A stretch of 21,831 nt of DNA from an uncultured Roseburia sp. (GTDB lineage: Bacteria > Bacillota > Clostridia > Lachnospirales > Lachnospiraceae). The notes beneath the pieces are model-generated. The model was not told where the DNA came from. It saw nothing but the letters and a program-made list of their open reading frames with translations, and did no database searches. Location: assembly GCA_910577925.1 (NCBI GenBank), contig CAJTOI010000011.1, positions 290-22,120 of the forward strand, in the 5' to 3' direction. Within the stretch, counting starts at the first letter, position 1. Each line of letters begins with the position of its first letter. The translations under genes were made by a program, and so were the position numbers. Positions 1 through 7,023 of the stretch are shown one piece after another.

Positions 1-471
1 AGTAATATCCACAGTATCCACATATTTAAAACCGTATGACTGATACATTTTGACAGGTATATCATTCCCTTTCAGACAGTCTAACCGTATTGCTTTCCAA
101 CCTCTGCTTCTTGCTGTCTGGATTGCATGTTCGACAAGCTGCTTTGAATATCCACGCCCGCCATAATCCGGCAGAACAAGAAGTGCATGCATAATGACTA
201 CTTCATTTTTTGCGGCGTTGATTTGCCAGTGAACTGTATGATATGCACTGTCGCAATCATGGTTTAGAATATATGCTGCAACGATTTTATTATCTTCTAT
301 GCCGATAAATTGACAGCCGCCGTTGATAGATTCCTCTACCATTGCTTGCGAGGGAAAACCACCTTTATCCCCGTTTGGCAGGAAACTTTTTTCACCAAGG
401 ACATCACACATTACACTGTAAAAAGACATTAGTTCTGTCAAATTGTCATTTGTAGCCTGTACAATTTTCAT
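1..471 (-). CDS. GNAT family N-acetyltransferase (3' end outside window)
   Basis: The reverse strand is open from an ATG at 471 to the window edge, giving 157 residues with no stop, so the C-terminus is missing. A ribosome site AAGGCGG (complement of 480-486) lies 8 bases upstream. The protein begins MKIVQATNDN and carries the acetyl-CoA-binding strand-loop-helix of GNAT enzymes: a VLPDY strand end followed by GGRGYSKQLVEHAI around residues 115-130. A later MYQSYGFKYV segment matches the usual GNAT C-terminal 'YxxxGF' element. The family transfers an acetyl group from acetyl-CoA to an amine. The substrate (small molecule, peptide or antibiotic) cannot be told from sequence. It lies in the AT-rich left block and its promoter is not clear. 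Confidence 0.9.
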   Translation of the reverse strand, partial: MKIVQATNDNLTELMSFYSVMCDVLGEKSFLPNGDKGGFPSQAMVEESINGGCQFIGIEDNKIVAAYILNHDCDSAYHTVHWQINAAKNEVVIMHALLVLPDYGGRGYSKQLVEHAIQTARSRGWKAIRLDCLKGNDIPVKMYQSYGFKYVDTVDIT

Positions 472-728
472 TTATAACACCGCCTTAGTATATAGATTTT
501 GATGAAAATAGTTTACCAAAGAAAAATTAAAATTTCCACCATCAACTTGAATGATAAGCCTTGATATAATGCTCATGTACGGTAAAGAAGCAAGCAACCG
601 AAAACAAGAGATAGACTACCAGCACCACACTATTCCGAACCAAAGACCAAAAAACAAGCATTATGGGAATGTGCATAACTGGCTATGGAATCTCTCTCTC
701 TTATATCTTTTTATAATAATTTTGTTAT

Positions 729-1304
729 TTAAGGGCGAACGGGATTTGTCGTAAAATTTTTAGGGTGCAGTAAAACAGGTCTTGCATTGGGTAAACAGAT
801 TTTAGCAGCGACTTCTGCAAAAATTTCCGGGGCTGGTTCCATGTTACAATCAAACCACAATATAAAATTGTTAAAAATCCCCCCGGTGTGGTAATACAAA
901 GGAAGCCTTTCAATGAAACTCTCATTTACTGTATCTGTACTTACTAAAAAGTAGGAATTAAGAGCAGAAAGAAGCAAATGAGATAATTTGTTTTGGTGAA
1001 TACACAAAATGTTGTCTTTATAACTATAAAAGACTTTGAATACATGTACGAGATATTCCTGTAATGTCAGATTGTCGTCTGCTGGTAGTTCGGTGATAGC
1101 CTGCTCTAAAATATTACAAAAAAATGTTTCTATAATTTCCTCTTTTGAATGAAAATTCCTGTAATAAGTTGAACGGTTTACACCTGCCTTGTCTGTTATT
1201 TCTCCTATAGAAATTTCAGAGAAGTTACGTTTTTTCATAAGTAGCAGTAATGCACCTGTAATATATCCTTTCATCATCTTGGAAGTAGTATTTTTTCTTC
1301 TCAT
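729..1304 (-). CDS. TetR/AcrR family transcriptional regulator
   Basis: This 191-residue protein starts at the ATG at 1304, behind an AAGGGGG ribosome site 12 bases upstream. The frame is open for 53 more codons upstream, but those are hydrophobic and unlike any TetR N-terminus, and they run through the promoter. Residues about 8-60 form the TetR DNA-binding domain: a helix ending in MKKRNFSEISIGEIT, then the helix-turn-helix DKAGVNRSTYYRNFHSKEE. The remainder is an all-helical ligand-binding domain of unknown specificity. It is divergent from sfsA with a 146-bp gap that holds a perfect palindrome (1400-1415) within its own promoter spacer. Autorepression and control of the sfsA operon are therefore the likely job (inference). 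Confidence 0.92.
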   Translation of the reverse strand: MRRKNTTSKMMKGYITGALLLLMKKRNFSEISIGEITDKAGVNRSTYYRNFHSKEEIIETFFCNILEQAITELPADDNLTLQEYLVHVFKVFYSYKDNILCIHQNKLSHLLLSALNSYFLVSTDTVNESFIERLPLYYHTGGIFNNFILWFDCNMEPAPEIFAEVAAKICLPNARPVLLHPKNFTTNPVRP

Positions 1305-1387
1305 AAGCAACAGTTTCCCCCTTTTGTTGCAATTAAGCCTACGCAGATTGATTTTTAATAAAATGCTGATAAAATAAAAAGCATTAT

Positions 1388-1416
1388 TTGTTGCTTTATT
1401 ATAAACGAGTTTATAG
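1388..1416 (+). promoter_or_regulatory. Predicted sigma-A promoter of the sfsA operon
   Basis: A -35 TTGTTG (1388-1393) lies 17 bp before a weak -10 TTATAG (1411-1416). It points towards sfsA and shares its footprint with the divergent tetR promoter. The -10 overlaps the right arm of the palindrome 1400-1415. Confidence 0.45.
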
Positions 1417-1426
1417 AAAAGGTAAA
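1398..1426 (-). promoter_or_regulatory. Predicted sigma-A promoter of the tetR gene
   Basis: On the reverse strand a -35 TTTACC (complement of 1421-1426) is followed by a 17-bp spacer and a perfect -10 TATAAT (complement of 1398-1403). The start would be near 1391, leaving an 87-base leader. Most of the 16-bp palindrome 1400-1415 lies in the spacer. Confidence 0.6.
1400..1415. promoter_or_regulatory. Candidate TetR operator (perfect 16-bp palindrome)
   Basis: TATAAACGAGTTTATA consists of two perfect 7-base arms around a central GA. It sits in the spacer of the tetR promoter and over the -10 of the sfsA promoter, where a bound TetR dimer would block both. Assignment to the adjacent TetR is inferred from position. 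Confidence 0.6.
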
Positions 1427-1450
1427 GAAAAAGGAGATTGTGAATCACAT

Positions 1451-2203
1451 ATGGGAGAACCATTTTTGTTCGACAAACCGCTTAAAGAGGGAATCATCCA
1501 AAAAAGAAACAGCCGCTTCACAATGGACGTTATGTTAAATGGGGAGATTGTCGCTTGTCATTGTCCGACTACTGGACGGATTGGGGATATTGAATTAAAA
1601 CAAGTTGCCTGCCTAATTTCTGAAAATGACAATCCCAAGAGGAAATTACGTCATACAGTAGAAGCGATTTCTTGCGATAATCTTGAATGTGAACATAAAA
1701 ATTGGATTGGAATTAACCAGATTTTATCCAATAAACTGGTTGGATTTTTTCTTGATACCCATCAGCTAAATGAAATTGTCCAAGATTATTCTTGTATAAA
1801 ACGTGAAACAAAATTGGGGGTGTCTAAACTGGATTTTTTAGTAGGAAACACATACATTGAAGTGAAAACCGCACTAACCACACTTGAAGTGAAATATGGA
1901 AGCCATATTAGAACACATCCGGTCACACCGTTTTCATCTACAGAGAGATTTGTAAAACATATAAATGAATTAGCTGGTTCTTTAGAAAACCATGAGCGGG
2001 CGATTTTATTAACGGTTCAGCAATACGAGGTAACAAATCCAAAGCAACGGCAAAGAAGCACCCATTATCAGGAAGTAAAAGCTACAATAGAACGTGCAGT
2101 TAAAAAAGGAGTTGAATCATGGAATTTAACCATGAATTTTACTCCAACAGGAGTAATGTTACATACTTGTGAAAATACCACAAGAAAAATATATCAAGAT
2201 TAA
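1451..2203 (+). CDS. sfsA: SfsA family DNA/RNA nuclease-like protein
   Basis: This 250-residue protein has the usual SfsA length. The ATG at 1451 is chosen because MGEPFLFDKPLKEGIIQKRN matches the start of the family. Codons further upstream are unlike it, although the AAGGAG site is 14 bases away, longer than usual. The N-terminal OB-like part reads NSRFTMDVMLNGEIVACHCPTTGR (about residues 22-45). The C-terminal part holds the nuclease-like core, KLDFLVGNTYIEVKTALT, with the D...ExK pattern of PD-(D/E)xK folds. E. coli SfsA was named for stimulating maltose genes and binds DNA. Its true role remains poorly defined. It forms an operon with the di-iron protein 12 bases downstream and is probably under TetR control. 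Confidence 0.9.
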   Translation: MGEPFLFDKPLKEGIIQKRNSRFTMDVMLNGEIVACHCPTTGRIGDIELKQVACLISENDNPKRKLRHTVEAISCDNLECEHKNWIGINQILSNKLVGFFLDTHQLNEIVQDYSCIKRETKLGVSKLDFLVGNTYIEVKTALTTLEVKYGSHIRTHPVTPFSSTERFVKHINELAGSLENHERAILLTVQQYEVTNPKQRQRSTHYQEVKATIERAVKKGVESWNLTMNFTPTGVMLHTCENTTRKIYQD

Positions 2204-2215
2204 AGGAGAAAAGCA

Positions 2216-2854
2216 ATGAAAAAAATTTACGAGAATCTTTACCAGTTCACTACCTACATTCCACCAATGGATTTTACAATTCATCAATATTTGTTAGCTT
2301 CTGATCCGGCGATTGTTTTTGCAACTGGAACGCAGAAAGAGGCAGCGGAAAATCTGGCAACGATAAAGGAAGTTTTAGGGGAGCGTACAGTCAAGTATAT
2401 TTTTGTATCACACATGGAAAGTGATGAATGTGGAGGGCTTCCAATTTTCACAAAAGAATATCCAGAAGCAACCGTGCTATGTTCTGCGCTTTGCGCAAGG
2501 GAGCTTCCCGGATATGGATTTACAGGGAAAATAAAAGTCTGCAATGAAAATGAGATTTTAGAAGACGGCACACTTAAACTGCATTTTTTCAATTATCCCT
2601 CAGAGGTACATTTACAAAATGGCTTAGTATGTTATGAGGAAAATAGCGGCGTTTTTTATAGTGCAGACCTTATGCTTCGTAGTGGAAATGGAACTGGAAA
2701 GCTCATTGACAGCAACTGGAAAACAGAAGTTGCCGATATTAAACCACAATATATTTCAAGTGAAGATATATTTTCAAAGCTGAAAGAAAAACTTCTTACC
2801 ATAACGCCTAAACTAATTGCGGTTGGTCATGGATTTTGTATCACCCTTAAATAG
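2216..2854 (+). CDS. Stand-alone ODP/metallo-beta-lactamase-fold di-metal protein
   Basis: This 212-residue protein sits behind AAAGGAGAA, 12 bases after the sfsA stop. The metal ligands of the flavodiiron (FprA/ODP) beta-lactamase domain are visible: H66-x-E68-x-D70, H132, D151 and H205. The H132 to D151 gap is exactly the 18 residues of the family signature, and the usual last His of HxExDH is Glu71. FprA-type proteins carry a flavodoxin domain after this unit and reduce O2 or NO. Here the chain stops at the end of the lactamase domain, so electrons must come from elsewhere, or the protein is a sensor or hydrolase. A role in oxygen or NO handling is inference; a zinc hydrolase activity is the alternative. 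Confidence 0.8.
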   Translation: MKKIYENLYQFTTYIPPMDFTIHQYLLASDPAIVFATGTQKEAAENLATIKEVLGERTVKYIFVSHMESDECGGLPIFTKEYPEATVLCSALCARELPGYGFTGKIKVCNENEILEDGTLKLHFFNYPSEVHLQNGLVCYEENSGVFYSADLMLRSGNGTGKLIDSNWKTEVADIKPQYISSEDIFSKLKEKLLTITPKLIAVGHGFCITLK

Positions 2855-2988
2855 CAAACACTTCTTCCCGCTGCCGGGTGTAGATTAATATATCAATAGA
2901 TAATCCTTTGTCTTTTTCCTAAAAGACTTTACAATTCTTTTAAGGGATGGTACCCTCAGTAAATAGAAGATGCTTTCCTGCGAAATTC

Positions 2989-3017
2989 TTGACATTCCTG
3001 TTTATCCATGCTAATCT
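2989..3017 (+). promoter_or_regulatory. Predicted sigma-A promoter of the metG T-box leader
   Basis: A perfect -35 TTGACA (2989-2994) lies 17 bp before -10 TAATCT (3012-3017), which has an extended TG dinucleotide (3009-3010). The start would be near 3024, giving a leader of about 500 bases before metG. The -10 itself is weak. Confidence 0.5.
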
Positions 3018-3023
3018 TAGGAA

Positions 3024-3502
3024 AAATGATAGGGTATCGATATTCCGGCGTGTGACGGTTCCGATACCGATATTGGAAACACGAAGAAAAAGAGAGTACG
3101 TGTATCGGAGCTTTACAGAGAGCTTCCCGATTGCCCGAAGCGCGCGGTTTAAGAAGGAAAAAGAGCCGGACGCCGGAGCGGGCAGGATGCTGAGAGGGAA
3201 TGAGTGAGGATGGACGGAAGATGGCTTTGGAGTGGCAGGGATGAACCGATCGGATGAAGGGGAGCGTGTGCGGCGCTTTTTGACAGACCGGCGGATAAGC
3301 TCTGACAGGACCGCCTGTTACAGCGGGAGATATTGAGCGGCCGGAAACGGCGGGCGCGCATGCGCGGCACCGGAGCGGCTTGGCGGAAGATATCGGAAAA
3401 GAGGCCTGTATCTGTGAGGGATACGGGCGAACAGAAGTGGTACCACGGGATTTAGTCTCGTCTTCTGCGGCAGGAAACTGCCGCAGAAGACGAGACTTTT
3501 TT
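3024..3502 (+). promoter_or_regulatory. T-box riboswitch leader upstream of metG
   Basis: The T-box core TGGTACCACGG is at 3438-3448. The leader can fold two ways. In the antiterminator, CAGAAG (3432-3437) pairs with CTTCTG (3462-3467), TGGTACC bulges out, and ACGGGA (3445-3450) pairs with TCTCGT (3456-3461). The alternative is the terminator at 3454-3502. A stem III-like hairpin pairs CCTGTATC with GATACGGG just upstream. Stem I signatures AGTA (3095-3098) and AGAGAG (3117-3122) are present. The variable base of the UGGN bulge is U, fitting a tRNA with discriminator A, as tRNA-Met has. Uncharged tRNA would favour read-through into metG. The specifier codon was not resolved; ATG triplets at 3187 and 3200 are candidates. 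The leader is unusually long. Confidence 0.88.
3454..3502 (+). terminator. T-box regulated intrinsic terminator
   Basis: A perfect 20-bp stem (3454-3473 with 3478-3497) closes a GAAA loop and runs into six T residues (3497-3502). Its left arm contains the strands used by the competing antiterminator, so the two are mutually exclusive. It ends about 30 bases before the metG start. Confidence 0.93.
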
Positions 3503-3531
3503 GGGTATGATAAGGAAGACAGGAGGATTTT

Positions 3532-5544
3532 ATGAGCAAAGGAAAATTTTATATCACGACGGCGATTGCCTACACGTCCGGCAAACCGCATATCGGGAAC
3601 ACTTACGAGATTGTACTCGCGGATGCAATCGCAAGGTACAAGAGATTTGAGGGTTATGATGTCTATCTGCAGACCGGCACCGACGAACACGGGCAGAAGA
3701 TTCAGGAGAAGGCCGAGAAGGCCGGAATCACCCCGAAAGCATACGTGGACAATGTGGCGGGAGAGATAAAGCGCATCTGGGATTTGATGAACACCTCTTA
3801 CGATAATTTTGTGCGCACGACCGATGCGGATCACGAGAAGCAGGTACAGAAGATTTTTAAGAAATTATATGACAAGGGAGATATCTACAAAGGAGCATAT
3901 GAGGGATTATATTGTACGCCCTGTGAGTCGTTCTGGACCGAATCGCAGCTGGTGGACGGCAAATGCCCGGACTGCGGCCGCGAGGTGCAGCCGGCGAAAG
4001 AGGAGGCATATTTCTTTAAGATGAGCAAATATGCGGACCGTCTGATTGAGCATATCAACACACACCCGGAATTTATCCGGCCGGTGTCGCGCAAAAACGA
4101 GATGATGAACAATTTCCTGCTGCCGGGTCTTCAGGATCTGTGTGTATCGCGGACTTCGTTCAGCTGGGGAGTTCCGGTTGATTTTGACTCGAAACATGTG
4201 GTATATGTATGGCTCGACGCGCTCACAAACTATATCACAAAGATCGGCTATGACGCCGACGGCAATTCGAGCGAACTGTTTGACAAAAACTGGCCGGCGG
4301 ATCTGCATTTAATCGGGAAAGATATTGTCCGGTTCCACACGATTTACTGGCCCATCTTCCTTATGGCGCTCGATCTGCCGCTTCCGAAGCAGGTATTCGG
4401 CCATCCGTGGCTTTTGCAGGGCGGCGATAAGATGAGCAAATCCAAAGGAAATGTGATTTACGCCGATGATATGGCGGATTTGTTCGGCGTGGATGCAACC
4501 CGGTATTTCGTGCTCCATGAGATGCCGTTTGAGAACGACGGGATTATCACCTGGGAGCTTGTGGTGGAGCGCTTTAATTCCGATTTGGCAAATATTCTCG
4601 GAAATCTCGTGAACCGCACGGTTTCCATGAGTAATAAGTACTTTGACGGCACGGTAAAGAGCACCGGGGTTACCGAGGAGGTAGATGCAGACCTGAAAGC
4701 CGTTGTGACCGGCGCCAGAGACAAGGTAACGGCAAAGATGGAAAAGCTGCGGGTTGTGGATGCGATTACGGAAGTATTTAACGTATTCCGCCGCTGCAAC
4801 AAATATATCGACGAGACGATGCCGTGGATTCTGGCAAAAGACGAGGCAAAGGCGGACCGCCTCGGCGAGGTGCTCTACAATCTTGCAGAATCCATCACAA
4901 TCGGCGCATCGCTGCTGGCGAGCTTTCTGCCTGAAACCGCGGAAAAAATTGCCGCACAGCTTGACACCGGACTGCGGGGGTATGACGAGCTGGATCGGTT
5001 TGGTCTCTATGAGAGCGGCAAAAAGGTCGTGGAAAAACCGGAAATCCTGTTTGCGCGCCTGGACTTAAAGGAAATTCTGCCCAAAGTGGATGCGATTCGG
5101 GAAGCGCAGCGGAAGGAATTTGAGGCGGAGCAGCAGGCACTCGGCAGCACGGACGGGGAGACTTTGGACAAAGCAGCAGAGACTTCCGACGAGACAGTGA
5201 TCGATATTGAGCCGAAGGAGGAAATCGCGTATGACGATTTTATGAAAATGCAGTTCCAGGTCGGCGAGATTATTTCCTGTGAGGCGGTTGCGAAATCAAA
5301 GAAGCTTTTGTGTTCGCAGGTGAAAATCGGTAGCCAGGTAAAGCAGATCGTCTCTGGAATCCGCAAATATTATACGCCGGAAGAGATGGTGGGCAAAAAG
5401 GTGATGGTGCTTGTGAATTTAAAGCCCGCTAAGCTGGCAGGCGTGCTGTCGGAGGGAATGCTTTTGTGCGCGGAGGACGCAGAGGGGAATCTTGCGCTTG
5501 TGACACCGGAGAAGCCGATGCCGAGCGGAGCGGAAATATGCTAG
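3532..5544 (+). CDS. metG: Methionine--tRNA ligase with C-terminal tRNA-binding domain
   Basis: This 670-residue cytoplasmic enzyme charges tRNA-Met with methionine using ATP. The class I signatures are clear: HIGN (the HIGH variant) at residues 20-23 and KMSKS at 300-304. A zinc knuckle has paired cysteines C128/C131 and C145/C148. The anticodon-binding helical domain follows to about residue 520. A linker rich in Glu and Ala leads to a C-terminal OB-fold tRNA-binding domain (about 568-670, starting YDDFMKMQFQVGEI) that helps dimerisation and tRNA capture. The start is set by AGGAGG six bases upstream. Expression is controlled by the T-box leader. In many Firmicutes metG is followed directly by tatD; here the TatD gene lies almost 10 kb away. 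Confidence 0.97.
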   Translation: MSKGKFYITTAIAYTSGKPHIGNTYEIVLADAIARYKRFEGYDVYLQTGTDEHGQKIQEKAEKAGITPKAYVDNVAGEIKRIWDLMNTSYDNFVRTTDADHEKQVQKIFKKLYDKGDIYKGAYEGLYCTPCESFWTESQLVDGKCPDCGREVQPAKEEAYFFKMSKYADRLIEHINTHPEFIRPVSRKNEMMNNFLLPGLQDLCVSRTSFSWGVPVDFDSKHVVYVWLDALTNYITKIGYDADGNSSELFDKNWPADLHLIGKDIVRFHTIYWPIFLMALDLPLPKQVFGHPWLLQGGDKMSKSKGNVIYADDMADLFGVDATRYFVLHEMPFENDGIITWELVVERFNSDLANILGNLVNRTVSMSNKYFDGTVKSTGVTEEVDADLKAVVTGARDKVTAKMEKLRVVDAITEVFNVFRRCNKYIDETMPWILAKDEAKADRLGEVLYNLAESITIGASLLASFLPETAEKIAAQLDTGLRGYDELDRFGLYESGKKVVEKPEILFARLDLKEILPKVDAIREAQRKEFEAEQQALGSTDGETLDKAAETSDETVIDIEPKEEIAYDDFMKMQFQVGEIISCEAVAKSKKLLCSQVKIGSQVKQIVSGIRKYYTPEEMVGKKVMVLVNLKPAKLAGVLSEGMLLCAEDAEGNLALVTPEKPMPSGAEIC

Positions 5545-6899
5545 GCCGGTTGGTGTCCGGTAAAAAGGGAAAGGCGCAGGAATACCTGCCCTTTCTTTGC
5601 GTCGGGATTACCGCAGTTCTGTGGCATGCGGTGCTGTCCGTGTCGGTCGGTGACGATATGGTGTATTTTAAGACGCTTCTCGACGGCAGAAGCATCTTAG
5701 AAATTCTGGCGCATCGCTATGAGACATGGTCGTCGCGGCTCGGGATTGAGCTGGTATTGATACCGTTGGTTCACGCGCCGGTGCTGTGGAGGATTCTGGA
5801 TGTGCTTGTCTTTGCCTCGATTCCGATACTGCTTGATAAATTGCTGGAAGCGGACAAAGACCTGCGTTGGTGGATTGCGGGGTTCACGCTGCTCTATCCT
5901 TTTACGGACATGATGTCGGCAGGGTGGATATCCACGACGACGAACTATCTGTGGCCGCTCTGGTGTATCCTTTTTCTGGCGCTTCATATTAAAAAGGCTG
6001 TGCGGGAAATTCCTGTGGCATGGTATGAGAAAGCGGCCGGTATCTTAGCCTGTGCCTACGCGGCAAGTCAGGAGCAGGCGGCAGCGCTGCTTCTTGTGCT
6101 GCTTGTTCTCGCGCTGATTCACCAGCGCGGCAGAAAATGCCGGGACAATGCTTATCTCTGCGCACTTTTGGGAATTACAATCGCATGGTTTGCGGCGATA
6201 CTGCTCTGTCCCGGCAACGCGGTACGCGGGCTCCAGGAAATACAAGGGCGCATGCCGGAGTTTGCGTCGTTTTCTGTCTGGGAAAAGTTCTATATGGGAC
6301 TTGCGAATATGGAGCGCGTGTTTATCGCGGAGCTTGACTATGTGTTTCTTATGACGGTACTGCTGCTTGCCGGCTTTGTGTATCTAAAGACCGGTGACTA
6401 CCGGAAAACCGCATGTGCGGGGCTTCCGCTTCTGGTGCTGCTCGGACAGTCGGTAGTCCGCAGCCGCCATGTGAGATTCGCCAACATCTTTGTGATACCG
6501 GAACAGACGACGGAGTGGAACTTCCGCAGTCCGTCGGCCTGGCTGCCGCTGCTTTTTCTGGCAGTCTGCATCGGAGGGATTTTGTGCGCGCTGTACTGGC
6601 TGACAGAGGACAGGGTACGGTATCTGTACACGGTACTGCTTTTGGGGGCGGGATTTGCGACAGGGGCAGTCATGGGGTTTTCCCCGACGATCTATGCGTC
6701 CGCAAACAGGCCCTATATTTACCAGTACTTTACCTGTATTTTTGTCTGTCTGATGCAGATGAAACAGATGCAGCTGGTGCTGCGCCGGGAGATTTACCGG
6801 ACGCCTGGGAAACTGGCATTTACGGTACTTTTTGTGCTGATGCTCGCAAATGTAGCGGATGTGACATGGATGTCGTATCTGACGGGAAGATTTTTGTAA
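5538..6899 (+). CDS. Polytopic membrane protein, DUF6056-like (GtrII-like layout)
   Basis: This 453-residue protein starts at the ATG at 5538, overlapping the metG stop by seven bases with GGAG seven bases upstream, so translation is probably coupled. About ten hydrophobic segments are visible. After the first one comes VGDDMVYF, with an acidic pair at residues 39-40, in the position where GT-C type glycosyltransferases and DUF6056/GtrII-like proteins carry an Asp motif. Further outward-facing loops contain STTTNYLWPLW and, near the C-terminus, MGFSPTIYASANRPYIYQYF, typical of these envelope proteins. A role in surface polysaccharide or lipid-linked sugar modification is plausible but unproven. 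The family assignment is from memory of its pattern. It would be co-transcribed with metG. Confidence 0.7.
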   Translation: MLGRLVSGKKGKAQEYLPFLCVGITAVLWHAVLSVSVGDDMVYFKTLLDGRSILEILAHRYETWSSRLGIELVLIPLVHAPVLWRILDVLVFASIPILLDKLLEADKDLRWWIAGFTLLYPFTDMMSAGWISTTTNYLWPLWCILFLALHIKKAVREIPVAWYEKAAGILACAYAASQEQAAALLLVLLVLALIHQRGRKCRDNAYLCALLGITIAWFAAILLCPGNAVRGLQEIQGRMPEFASFSVWEKFYMGLANMERVFIAELDYVFLMTVLLLAGFVYLKTGDYRKTACAGLPLLVLLGQSVVRSRHVRFANIFVIPEQTTEWNFRSPSAWLPLLFLAVCIGGILCALYWLTEDRVRYLYTVLLLGAGFATGAVMGFSPTIYASANRPYIYQYFTCIFVCLMQMKQMQLVLRREIYRTPGKLAFTVLFVLMLANVADVTWMSYLTGRFL

Positions 6900-6936
6900 A
6901 TTGGTTGCAAATCTGCGTTATTTCGTGACAATGGGG

Positions 6937-6963
6937 TAAAAATTATGTAAATATAGCCGATGT
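6937..6963 (+). promoter_or_regulatory. Sigma-D (sigma-28, flagellar) type promoter
   Basis: TAAA (6937-6940), a 15-base spacer and GCCGATGT (6956-6963) match the Bacillus sigma-D consensus TAAA-N15-GCCGATAT at 11 of 12 specified positions, with exact spacing. The start would be near 6970, leaving about 54 bases before the ATG at 7024. No equally good sigma-A promoter is seen here; a GTGACA/TAAATA pair is poorer. Confidence 0.72.
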
Positions 6964-7023
6964 AGAATAAAAGGAATGGACTCCGTAAGACAGGCTTCAT
7001 ACTTTTTCAGGGAGGAAAGAGTT

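Noticed and set aside
551..754. 67-codon forward frame with a hydrophobic C-terminus
   Set aside because: No ribosome site, starts on top of a -10-like element, low-complexity composition and no recognisable family; runs into the end of the tetR gene.
2943..2954. GGGATGGTACCC as a second T-box core
   Set aside because: It lies upstream of the promoter, lacks the flanking conserved bases and has no terminator after it; it is a simple palindrome around GGTACC.
3045..3075. CCGATACCGATATTGG as a second sigma-D -10 element
   Set aside because: No TAAA 15 bases upstream; the bases belong to hairpins of the T-box leader.
2947..3207. 86-codon forward frame in the metG leader
   Set aside because: Overlaps the promoter and stem I of the T-box; no ribosome site or family resemblance.
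2956..3834. 292-codon reverse frame across the metG leader and gene start
   Set aside because: It lies antisense to the T-box, its terminator and the metG HIGH region, and its composition (Arg, Ser, Pro rich) is that of a shadow frame in GC-rich DNA.
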